A stretch of DNA of 64,000 bases from an uncultured Sphaerochaeta sp. (GTDB lineage Bacteria > Spirochaetota > Spirochaetia > Sphaerochaetales > Sphaerochaetaceae), in assembly GCF_963676285.1 (NCBI RefSeq), contig NZ_OY781063.1, positions 2,356,001 to 2,420,000 of the forward strand, given 5' to 3'. The translations under genes were made by a program, and so were the position numbers. This document shows, piece by piece, positions 57,143 through 64,000 of this stretch. Each line of letters starts with the position of its first letter. Within the stretch, counting starts at the first letter, position 1. Under the pieces are notes generated by a model that saw only the letters and a list, made by a program, of their open reading frames with translations, was not told the DNA's origin and made no database searches.

Positions 57143-57649
57143 ATGTTAGATATATATACACTTGGAGAAGAGGTACTGCAAGAGAAGTGCCAGAAAGTAA
57201 CCAAATTTGATAACGCGTTGAAGATACTGGTCGATGCCATGTTTGACACCATGGATGAAGCCGATGGTGTAGGGCTTGCAGCTCCCCAGGTTGGGGTGAA
57301 CCAACGTCTGTTTGTCATCCATATCCGTGGAGCAGAGAAGCGTGCCTATATCAATCCGCAAATCATTGAGACCTCTATCGAGACTTCTACTGATGAAGAA
57401 GGATGTCTATCCATTCCTGGGGTTTGGCACGATGTACAGCGTCCAGCCCGTGTAACTGTACAGGCACAGGATGTGGAGGGGAAAGTATTTCAGGTCAAGG
57501 CTGAAGGATTGCTAGCTCGGGCGCTCCAGCACGAGAATGATCATCTCAATGGGGTCTTGTTCATTGATCGCTTGAATGATGAGGAACGCGAGAAGATGGT
57601 ACAAGCCTACGAGAAACGAAACAAATCCCAGAGGAGAAAGAAGCGTTGA
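57143..57649 (+). CDS. def: Peptide deformylase
   Basis: A 168-residue metallo-deformylase that removes the formyl group from nascent N-terminal Met. All three motifs are intact: GVGLAAPQVG (about 44-53), EEGCLSIPG (metal-binding Cys, about 90) and QHENDHLNG (HExDH, about 132-136). Partner gene fmt starts at a TTG overlapping its stop (TTGA), the common def-fmt pair. ATG 57143 lies 8 nt after a -10 box. Confidence 0.96.
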   Translation: MLDIYTLGEEVLQEKCQKVTKFDNALKILVDAMFDTMDEADGVGLAAPQVGVNQRLFVIHIRGAEKRAYINPQIIETSIETSTDEEGCLSIPGVWHDVQRPARVTVQAQDVEGKVFQVKAEGLLARALQHENDHLNGVLFIDRLNDEEREKMVQAYEKRNKSQRRKKR

Positions 57650-58590
57650 GGATTCTTTTTGCCGGTACTCCCGAAATTGCAGTTCCCTCATTACGGGCCT
57701 TGTCACAGCACTATGATATCGCTGCGGTACTTACCAACACCGACAAGCGGGGTGCAAGGGGCAAGGCCCTTGTTGCACCTCCTGTTAAGGTAGCTGGTGA
57801 AGCATTGGGCCTTCCTGTGTTGCAATTTGATCATCTTGGGCGTGAGGCTCGGGAAGCTGTCAGCAGCTATGAGTGTGATACGCTTGTCTGTTTTGCCTAT
57901 GGAAGACTGTTCGGGCCAAAATTCCTGGGACTCTTCCCCCATGAGCAACTGAATATACATCCCTCATTGCTTCCCTTGTTACGTGGCCCAAGTCCTATAC
58001 AAGGGGCAATTCTTTCTCAAGCCAGTGAGACTGGTATCAGCATTCAGCGAATAGCATCAGAGATGGATAGTGGAGATCTCCTGCTGGCTGAACAATTTCC
58101 TCTCAATGGGGACGAAACCATGGAAAGTCTCTCTGTCCTTGTGGCAGAGAGGGCCGCTGATCTTGCTGTAAGGGCTCTTTCCAGATTGCAGCGAGGTACC
58201 GCTGTATTTTCCCGTCAGTGTGGCGAAGCAACCTATACGAAACTGATAACCCCAGAAATGGCTGAATTGGATTTCTCATATCCAGCGAAGGCGTTGCATG
58301 CACAGATCAGAGCAATGACGCCTTGGCCCAAAGCACGAACAACCTATCAGGGACAGACGCTGCTTATAACAGGTGTACATGGAACGATAGATGAGATAGG
58401 GGATGAGCCTTATTCAGAGGAAGTTCCTGTAGGAACTGTGATTGCAAAACAGAAGAAAAAGGGAATTGCCATCACTACCTCTGAAGGATTGCTTTGGGTG
58501 ACACGTCTACAATTGGAAAAACGCAAGGAGATGGATTGGCAGTCCTTCCTCAATGGTAATCAGGAATTCTTGGGATCCAGGCTGGGGTAA
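57646..58590 (+). CDS. fmt: Methionyl-tRNA formyltransferase
   Basis: A 314-residue formyltransferase that makes fMet-tRNA from 10-formyl-THF. The N-terminal RILFAGTPEIAVPSLRAL is typical. The active site is in EQLNIHPSLLPLLRGPSPIQGAIL (Asn and His, about 104-126) and MDSGDLLL (Asp, about 142). The C-terminal anticodon-side domain contains MTPWPKA (about 224). The start is TTG 57646, overlapping the def stop, with GAGGAG 10 bp upstream. Confidence 0.96.
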   Translation: MRILFAGTPEIAVPSLRALSQHYDIAAVLTNTDKRGARGKALVAPPVKVAGEALGLPVLQFDHLGREAREAVSSYECDTLVCFAYGRLFGPKFLGLFPHEQLNIHPSLLPLLRGPSPIQGAILSQASETGISIQRIASEMDSGDLLLAEQFPLNGDETMESLSVLVAERAADLAVRALSRLQRGTAVFSRQCGEATYTKLITPEMAELDFSYPAKALHAQIRAMTPWPKARTTYQGQTLLITGVHGTIDEIGDEPYSEEVPVGTVIAKQKKKGIAITTSEGLLWVTRLQLEKRKEMDWQSFLNGNQEFLGSRLG

Positions 58591-58593
58591 CCT

Positions 58594-60810
58594 ATGAGAC
58601 GAATTGTGGTGTTGGCACTCCTTGTGCTCTTGAGTCTACCACTGTCGGCTACCACAGAGAAGGTGGCCCTTGTCCTCTCGGGAGGTGGAGCTCGGGGATT
58701 GGCTCACATTGCAGTTCTTGAGGCAGTTGAAGAGAGAGGGATTCCCATCGACATGGTGGTTGGTACCAGTATGGGTGCGTTGGTGGGCGGACTTTACAGC
58801 GCTGGGTATTCTCCCTTGGAAATCCGTAATCTGCTGGAAACCTATGATATGGTTGGGCTGTTTTCCACGCCCCCACTTGAAAACGCTGAACATGAGGATG
58901 AGGTTTTCTCCTATAAAAATAATCAGGTTTTTTCATTGGGGTTTGGTGAGCAAGGACTGGGAAATGCTCCTGCTCTGATTGGGGACCAACGAATCCTGGA
59001 ATTATTAGGGTATTTGTTTGCACGATATCCCAATACCATGGATTTTACAGAACTACCCATTCCGTTTTACTGTGTCTCTGCAAATGCTGCCACAGGAGAG
59101 AGAATTGTCCATAGCGAGGGGTCCTTGGTTACAGCAATCAGGAGTAGTATTTCCATCCCTATCGTTTTTACCCCATTTCCGCTAGGTGAGGGTATCCTTG
59201 CCATTGATGGTGGAGTGGTGGATAATCTTCCCATCGACCTTGCGAGAAGTCTTGGAGCAGAATATGTCATTGCTAGTGATGTGAATGCTTTGGGAATGCA
59301 GGACGCTGCGGACCTTGAGAGCCTTTCAGCAATGGCAATGCAGACTGTTGTATTGCTTACCCAGGAGAAAGCGACCGCTCAACATCCTTCTGCTGATGTA
59401 CTTGTGCTCCCAGAGCTGAAAAGCACGTTTGCCTTGGATTTCTCAGCACATGAACAGATTATCGAGTCAGGATGGGAAGCGGTGGATGCGCAAGATGCAG
59501 CATTCGATGCACTTGTCGATACACTCTCACAGGTTCGCACCCTCATTCCAAGAGACGTGAAGAGGAGTGGTTCTTATTCTCTTCTATCAACCCCCAAGAT
59601 CTTGCAGATTGAGGTAGAGGATATTTCCTTGAAGCCGGGTGCACCTATTCCTGAATCTTCCTTGTTTTCAGATTTTCTGGGCAGGAGACTCAATGCACAA
59701 ACTGCAACTGAGTTGAATCTCAAGCTTCGGGAAATCAAGAATGCCTATGATCTGACCACCCTCAGTTATGAGATGAGTGACGATGGAAAGCTGATGATAT
59801 ATGCCCGGAGTTTTGGGCGAAGGGATAGAAGCATCAGTATGGGTTTTCACGCTGATACCGGCTTCTCTACTGCATTGCCCTCTGGGTTCGTATGGTACCG
59901 TGCAGACGCATATTTGGATGCATCCCTCGGGGGCTTGGGGAAAAAGCAGGACTTCACCTTTTCTGTCCATGCCACACTTGGTCAGCGATCAGGGATGACT
60001 CTCAGTTTCTCCTATCCTCTTCTCAGTGGAAACAAAGGGAGTATTGATGCAGTAGTGCAAGCTAGTTATGGAGCTGGGGCGATGACGCCCCTCTCAGCAA
60101 TGATCAATGCAAAGCGAAGTGCTCCTTTGGATCGTATGTTTAATAGTGATGCTGGTTTTCGGTTTCGCTTCGGAAAATATGGCAGAGCATCTCTTCAGGG
60201 GAGCTATCTGCTTGTTTCGGTAAATGATTCTACCTATGACAAGCAATTCTATGCCTATCCAGTGGGAGAGCTCACGGTTTCTTATGGAAACCTCTCATCT
60301 CGCTTCGCTACCTCGGGTTTCCGCCTTGAAGCGTTGGGTAGGCTTGGGTATCAGCAGGGGTTGATCCACTCCCTGCGATTGGGATGGAAACAATCATTTG
60401 TCATTACCTACCGTGACAGCATAAGCTATGCAACCCAACTCTCCATGATGAGGGAGCCATTCCCCTTTATCCAGAGCTATGCAAATCTGGGAGGTATCGA
60501 CCAGATGGTCAGTTATGGTCCGCTCTTCCTCCGTCGAGATATTGCCCATCTGGGAGTGGATTGGCAGCATAGGCTTGCCGAACTGCTTGGTTATCCAGCC
60601 TTCGGCAAACTCTCACTGCATGGGGCTATGTATGATGCATACGATCCCTATAGTGGATTGCCTCCTACCGAAGATGTCTATTTCAGTTCCAGCCTCTGGG
60701 ACATGGGACTGGCACTGATGCTTGGACTCGATACCCCGATAGGGGAGGTTGTTGCCTCATTGGGAGCAAGCCTCATGGGAGAGGTTTCTTTCTCAGTGGG
60801 GGTCTATTGA
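58594..60810 (+). CDS. Patatin-like phospholipase with outer-membrane barrel domain
   Basis: A 738-residue exported protein. The signal peptide is MRRIVVLALLVLLSLPLSAT. The patatin domain has the oxyanion GGGARG (about 31-36), the Ser nucleophile in VGTSMGALVGG (GxSxG, about 58-68) and the Asp of the catalytic dyad in DGGVVDNLP (about 202). Residues 330-390 look like a POTRA-like connector (LQIEVEDISLKPGAPI), and 400-738 are beta-rich with an Omp85/TamA-style barrel. This is the layout of PlpD/RssA-type secreted lipases (type Vd autotransporters). It begins 3 bp after fmt and shares an operon with housekeeping genes. Confidence 0.85.
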   Translation: MRRIVVLALLVLLSLPLSATTEKVALVLSGGGARGLAHIAVLEAVEERGIPIDMVVGTSMGALVGGLYSAGYSPLEIRNLLETYDMVGLFSTPPLENAEHEDEVFSYKNNQVFSLGFGEQGLGNAPALIGDQRILELLGYLFARYPNTMDFTELPIPFYCVSANAATGERIVHSEGSLVTAIRSSISIPIVFTPFPLGEGILAIDGGVVDNLPIDLARSLGAEYVIASDVNALGMQDAADLESLSAMAMQTVVLLTQEKATAQHPSADVLVLPELKSTFALDFSAHEQIIESGWEAVDAQDAAFDALVDTLSQVRTLIPRDVKRSGSYSLLSTPKILQIEVEDISLKPGAPIPESSLFSDFLGRRLNAQTATELNLKLREIKNAYDLTTLSYEMSDDGKLMIYARSFGRRDRSISMGFHADTGFSTALPSGFVWYRADAYLDASLGGLGKKQDFTFSVHATLGQRSGMTLSFSYPLLSGNKGSIDAVVQASYGAGAMTPLSAMINAKRSAPLDRMFNSDAGFRFRFGKYGRASLQGSYLLVSVNDSTYDKQFYAYPVGELTVSYGNLSSRFATSGFRLEALGRLGYQQGLIHSLRLGWKQSFVITYRDSISYATQLSMMREPFPFIQSYANLGGIDQMVSYGPLFLRRDIAHLGVDWQHRLAELLGYPAFGKLSLHGAMYDAYDPYSGLPPTEDVYFSSSLWDMGLALMLGLDTPIGEVVASLGASLMGEVSFSVGVY

Positions 60811-61763
60811 TGAGCGAGGTCTACAGATCATATGCCACCCATCTCCATGAAGTCTACCATGCTCGTGTGTACCGAATAGGGGTAGATGGTCACTTCTCCT
60901 GTCCAAACCGCAATATGGATGGGAGTGGTGGATGCGCTTTCTGTGATGGGACAGGCACCATCGCAGCCTACCAGAAGCCTCAAGATAGGCTGATTGAAAT
61001 TTCCCATATGACCATTGAAGAGAGAATCAGCAAGATTAAAATGCAGATAGAGCAGGGAAAACGCTTCTTGAAGCGAAGATACCGTGCTGAACTCTACTCA
61101 CTTTACTTCCAGGCCTATACCAATACCTATGATACCTTGGATCACCTTACGATGCTCTATGACCTGGTATTGGAAGAAGGACCTTTTGTAGAGTTGATCG
61201 TATCAACCCGCCCTGATTGTATTACCGATGAGATAATTACCTTGCTGAAAAGGTATCAGGGTTCGGTGCAGAAGGTGTGGGTTGAACTTGGGCTGCAAAG
61301 CGGTAGTAATGAGACCTTGGCACGCATTGGTAGGGGGCATGATGTTTTTTCCTACATTTCTGCAGCAGATTCGTTACATTCGGCCGGCATTGGTGTTTGT
61401 ACTCATGTGATACTCGGTTTGCCAGGTGAAGGACGCAAGGATTTTGCCCAAACTGCAGCAATTGTGAACAAGGCTGGCAGTGAAGCGGTAAAGATCCATA
61501 ATCTGCATATATGCCAGGGTACCCGCCTGCAGGATTGGTATGAAATGGGTGAGGTAGCCACTGCTTCCTTGAGGAGGCATGTCGAGCAGAGCATATGGTT
61601 CTTGAGACGTCTGAATCCTGCTGTTGTCATTGAGCGTATGGTATGTGAAACTCCCGAATATCGACTTGTCGCTCCACGTGCATTTCCCGACAAGCATCAA
61701 TTTCTCCAGCAGTTGAAAAGCACGATGGAAGAGAGAGGCTGGGTACAAGGAGACTTGGTATGA
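60810..61763 (+). CDS. Radical SAM protein, YhcC family
   Basis: A 317-residue radical SAM protein of the TIGR01212/YhcC type. The cluster motif is the family variant CPNRNMDGSGGCAFC (about residues 27-41, with the third Cys at the end) in place of CxxxCxxC. The barrel follows: LYFQAYTNTYD, VELIVSTRPDCI, VWVELGLQSGSNETLARIGRGH and VCTHVILGLPGEGRKDF. The C-terminus is KHQFLQQL. The biochemical substrate is unknown. ATG 60810 shares its A with the patatin stop, and its own stop overlaps the vanZ-like ATG by 4 bp. Confidence 0.9.
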   Translation: MSEVYRSYATHLHEVYHARVYRIGVDGHFSCPNRNMDGSGGCAFCDGTGTIAAYQKPQDRLIEISHMTIEERISKIKMQIEQGKRFLKRRYRAELYSLYFQAYTNTYDTLDHLTMLYDLVLEEGPFVELIVSTRPDCITDEIITLLKRYQGSVQKVWVELGLQSGSNETLARIGRGHDVFSYISAADSLHSAGIGVCTHVILGLPGEGRKDFAQTAAIVNKAGSEAVKIHNLHICQGTRLQDWYEMGEVATASLRRHVEQSIWFLRRLNPAVVIERMVCETPEYRLVAPRAFPDKHQFLQQLKSTMEERGWVQGDLV

Positions 61764-62284
61764 GAGAGAGAATTCCCTTGCAGATGATTGTTCGTGTCAC
61801 AGGAACCATCCTTTCCATCATTGTGGTTACGTTGATTCTTGTTTTTTCCTTTATGCCAAAGGAGTCCTATCCTGAAATATCCTGGATTCCATTTGCCGAC
61901 AAGGGAGATCATATGGCAGCGTATGCCGCCCTTGGATTCTCCCTATTTTTTGCATTCCTACGAATACCAGGGTCGGGAAAACCCCACAAGCGAGTTGCAG
62001 TTCCCCACTCAACGCTCCATCTCAGTTCATGGTCCGGTAGTGCTGTTCTTGTCTCCTTGGTAATCGGTACACTGCTTGGCATCATCGTGGAGCTCTTGCA
62101 GCCGATGTTTGAGCGAAGTCGTGAGTGGCTTGATTTGGCAGCAGATTTCATGGGATTGGTGGTTGGCTTGGCCATTGCCTTGTTGGTCCTGAAGGCTGTA
62201 GGTAGTTACTTTGCCACCAGACCATGGTTGTATGACCCTAATTGGAAGGACGATGTAGATGAAACTCGCGCAGAGAATCAGTGA
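61760..62284 (+). CDS. VanZ-family membrane protein
   Basis: A 174-residue membrane protein with four predicted helices (TILSIIVVTLILVFSFMP, MAAYAALGFSLFFAFL, AVLVSLVIGTLLGIIVELLQ and FMGLVVGLAIALLVLKAV). The DKGDHMAAYAALGF motif after the first helix is the VanZ-like signature. VanZ-like proteins affect sensitivity to glycopeptides or other envelope stresses; a direct resistance role here is not supported. It overlaps the radical SAM gene by 4 bp and the fumarase alpha gene by 26 bp. Confidence 0.82.
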   Translation: MRERIPLQMIVRVTGTILSIIVVTLILVFSFMPKESYPEISWIPFADKGDHMAAYAALGFSLFFAFLRIPGSGKPHKRVAVPHSTLHLSSWSGSAVLVSLVIGTLLGIIVELLQPMFERSREWLDLAADFMGLVVGLAIALLVLKAVGSYFATRPWLYDPNWKDDVDETRAENQ

Positions 62285-63125
62285 GGAACTGCAGAAGGCA
62301 GTAGTCGAGCTTGATGAGGGGGTTCTGGAGAAAATCCGAGAAGCTCATGCCATTGAATCAGCAGCAGCTGAATCATCAGTAGGTAGCCGGTCAAGTTTGG
62401 CTGTCCTGGACGCAATACTGGATAATCTAGAACTAGCTAAGGAACAGTCACTTCCCATGTGTCAGGACACTGGGATGTTTCTTGTATTCGTGGATGTAGG
62501 TAAAAAATGCCCGATATCTCTTTCTGTGATAGAAGAAGAGATTCTGGAAGGATGTACTACTGCAGTCAAACAAGCCCATTTTCGGCGATCAGTGGTGATC
62601 GAGCCTGTGTTTGAGCGGATTAATACACAAGATAACCTTCCTCCGGTGATCTGGTGGAACCTGGTGGAGGGAAGCGGCTTGAGGATAGAGATATTGCTCA
62701 AGGGCTTTGGTAGTGAGAACTGCAGCTCGGTCAGGATGCTCAATCCTACCGGAGGAGAAGAAGCAATCATCAACGCAGTGGCAGAAATAGTGGCTGCAGC
62801 AGGAGGAAAGCCATGTCCTCCCATCTTTGTCGGTGTTGGCCTCGGTGGTTCCATGGACCGTGCAGCCTATTTGAGCAAGCGGGCACTGCTCCGCGATGTA
62901 AGAGAATCCCACAGCGAAAAGCAGTATGCTGAATTAGAAGAGAAAATTCTTGAACGTCTACAGAGATTGGGTATTGGCAGTGGAGGTCTTGGTGGCATGA
63001 TCACAGCCCTTCATGTTGCCATTGCCTATGAGGCTACGCATATTGCCGGTCTTCCGTTGGCTGTATCCATCAATTGTTGGGCAGACAGAAAGGCGACGAT
63101 TGTCTGGGAGGGTGATGATGCGTGA
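62259..63125 (+). CDS. Class I fumarase/tartrate dehydratase, alpha subunit
   Basis: A 288-residue Fe-S hydro-lyase alpha subunit (FumA N-terminal / TtdA family). The cluster Cys is in LPMCQDTGMFLVFV (about residue 68), with later family Cys in LIKGFGSENCSSVRML and ILVGVGLGGSMDRAAYLSKRA-type segment at about 186-206. With the beta subunit it hydrates fumarate to malate, reversibly, or dehydrates tartrate; sequence alone does not decide. In an anaerobe a role in reductive or oxidative C4 metabolism is likely. It overlaps the beta gene by 8 bp. Confidence 0.9.
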   Translation: MKLAQRISEELQKAVVELDEGVLEKIREAHAIESAAAESSVGSRSSLAVLDAILDNLELAKEQSLPMCQDTGMFLVFVDVGKKCPISLSVIEEEILEGCTTAVKQAHFRRSVVIEPVFERINTQDNLPPVIWWNLVEGSGLRIEILLKGFGSENCSSVRMLNPTGGEEAIINAVAEIVAAAGGKPCPPIFVGVGLGGSMDRAAYLSKRALLRDVRESHSEKQYAELEEKILERLQRLGIGSGGLGGMITALHVAIAYEATHIAGLPLAVSINCWADRKATIVWEGDDA

Positions 63126-63642
63126 ATTGATATTGCCCCTGAGTAGTGAGGATATTGCAAGTCTGAAGGCATATGACCAGGTCTTATTAACTGGGTATCT
63201 CTACGTAGGTCGTGACCAGGTCCATAAACGACTGTATGAACTTTTGCAACAGGAAAGGAGTCTTCCAATCTCCTTGGAAGGTGAGACTATATACTATATG
63301 GGGCCAAGTCCAGCTCCAGAAGGGAAGCTGATCGGTTCCTGTGGCCCGACCACCAGTGCAAGAATGGACCCTTTCAGTCCGTTATTGCTTGACCAAGGTC
63401 TCAAGGTTATGATCGGTAAAGGACCTCGTTCCAAGGAAGTGGCCACGGCAATCAAGAGAAATAAGGCGGTATATCTGCAAGCCTTTGGAGGGTGTGGAGC
63501 GCTCTATGCTTCCACGGTCAGAGCTGTCACAACGGTTGCTTTTCCTGACCTAGGACCAGAAGCTCTCTTGTGTCTTGAGGTGGAGAAGTTTCCGGTAATC
63601 GTGGCAATCGATTCACAATTGGGAAGTGTTTTTCCCCAATAG
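63118..63642 (+). CDS. Class I fumarase/tartrate dehydratase, beta subunit
   Basis: A 174-residue beta subunit (FumA C-terminal / TtdB family). It carries VLLTGYLYVGRDQVHKRL (about 21-38), YYMGPSPAPEGK, SCGPTTSARMDPFSP (about 77-90) and KNKAVYLQAFGGCGALYA-like loop, all characteristic of the beta half. ATG 63118 follows GGGAGGG, inside the alpha gene. The frame is open well upstream, but that is the alpha gene read in another frame. The two halves are separate genes, as in many anaerobes, instead of one fused fumarase. Confidence 0.92.
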   Translation: MRELILPLSSEDIASLKAYDQVLLTGYLYVGRDQVHKRLYELLQQERSLPISLEGETIYYMGPSPAPEGKLIGSCGPTTSARMDPFSPLLLDQGLKVMIGKGPRSKEVATAIKRNKAVYLQAFGGCGALYASTVRAVTTVAFPDLGPEALLCLEVEKFPVIVAIDSQLGSVFPQ

Positions 63643-63752
63643 GGCACTTTTTCACACTTTACACTGGACGTATACGGTCAGCTGGGTTACAGTTTCCTTT
63701 ATACAGGTCTTCTTTTCACGTATGTCATAATGGGGTGTATGGCATGCTTGTT

Positions 63753-63773
63753 ATGTGTTGATCCAGAACACAT
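63753..63773. repeat. 7-bp perfect inverted repeat upstream of the right-edge lipoprotein gene
   Basis: ATGTGTT (63753-63759) and AACACAT (63767-63773) are exactly complementary and separated by 7 bases. It sits 43 bp before the GTG start of the next gene in a 173-bp gap and could be an operator for that gene. The rest of the gap shows no gene. Confidence 0.5.
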
Positions 63774-63815
63774 CGGTCGAAGACCTGAAATAATGCTGTT
63801 ACGGAAGGATATGCC

Positions 63816-64000
63816 GTGAAGAATACCTTGTCTGTGCGCCTCGTCCCCTTGTTCTTGCTCTTCTTGATGGTTGGATGCTCGAAAACTCCAGTTGAATCCT
63901 CCCAGAATCCTGTGGAGGAAACTCCTTCGACAGTTGTGGTACAAGCTGAACCGATTGTTGAAGAGACGGATGTTATTCGGGATTTGGAAGAGCCCACCAC
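63816..64000 (+). CDS. Lipoprotein, cut by the right window edge
   Basis: The frame is open from GTG 63816 to the end of the window (61 codons). It has a lipoprotein signal (LVPLFLLFLMVGC, lipobox MVGC, Cys near residue 20), followed by a Ser/Pro/Glu/Val-rich linker (KTPVESSQNPVEETPSTVVV). GGAAGGA lies about 5-8 bp before the GTG. The functional domain is beyond the edge, so no family can be named. Confidence 0.7.
   Translation, partial: MKNTLSVRLVPLFLLFLMVGCSKTPVESSQNPVEETPSTVVVQAEPIVEETDVIRDLEEPT

Noticed and set aside
1..64000. CRISPR array, rRNA genes, tmRNA or known riboswitches
   Set aside because: No regularly spaced repeats, rRNA-like segments or recognisable riboswitch cores were seen; only one tRNA gene was found.

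Overview
The window looks like a chromosome segment of a free-living, anaerobic, fermentative spirochaete, probably Sphaerochaeta-like. This is inferred from gene content and remembered family distributions, not from a search. The indicators are a class I (archaeal-type) lysyl-tRNA synthetase, a Rex-linked NADH-type [FeFe] hydrogenase operon, a second hydrogenase-like Fe-S protein with regulatory partners, and many signal-peptide, lipoprotein and beta-rich envelope proteins without close named relatives. Genes are tightly packed, with many ATGA stop/start overlaps and several convergent genes whose ends overlap.

Region 1 (1-5.2 kb) is accessory DNA. An AT-rich gene for a HerA-type ATPase, probably a defence component such as DptH, runs off the left edge. 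It is followed by an IS66-type tnpA-tnpB-tnpC element, and the block ends against the 3' end of a CAT-anticodon tRNA gene. Region 2 (5.4-16.8 kb) mixes chromosomal genes with two more insertion sequences. An ISL3 element with clear terminal inverted repeats and a perfect 8-bp target duplication splits an FAD-dependent oxidoreductase gene. An ISAs1-type element with an accessory ORF lies between era and clpP and may have destroyed a small gene. rlpA, lysS, a flavoprotein and era are intact.

Region 3 (16.9-26.7 kb) holds a ClpP-like protease, an MFS protein with a HEAT-like C-terminal half and a secreted phosphatase/nuclease-fold lipoprotein, probably in one operon. It also holds rex and the divergent operon hydC - GHKL ATPase - [2Fe-2S] protein - hydB - hydA, which should couple NADH and ferredoxin oxidation to H2 production. 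A Rex-like palindrome overlaps the rex promoter. Region 4 (26.8-35.8 kb) encodes envelope proteins and peptidase T. Region 5 (35.8-42.5 kb) holds ugpQ, nfo, an M16C peptidase, and a three-gene operon of a DRTGG protein, an anti-sigma-type ATPase and a hydrogenase-like protein that keeps its H-cluster cysteines but has lost several catalytic residues.

Region 6 (42.5-50.1 kb, minus strand) is a sugar operon: binding protein, two permeases, GT4 glycosyltransferase, LacI-family repressor and GH13_18 sugar phosphorylase. Three near-identical LacI-type palindromes and an intercistronic hairpin accompany it. Region 7 (50.4-63.6 kb, plus strand) is a long run of housekeeping genes: glpK, cdaA, a YbbR protein, acpS, truA, a family 4 uracil-DNA glycosylase, priA, def, fmt, a patatin-barrel protein, a YhcC-like radical SAM protein, a VanZ-like protein and two fumarase/tartrate dehydratase subunits. 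A new lipoprotein gene runs off the right edge.

A recurrent signal is that several promoters (lysS, rlpA, nfo, def, perhaps clpP and the DRTGG gene) place the -10 box only 6-8 nt before an ATG with no ribosome-binding site, as expected for leaderless mRNAs.
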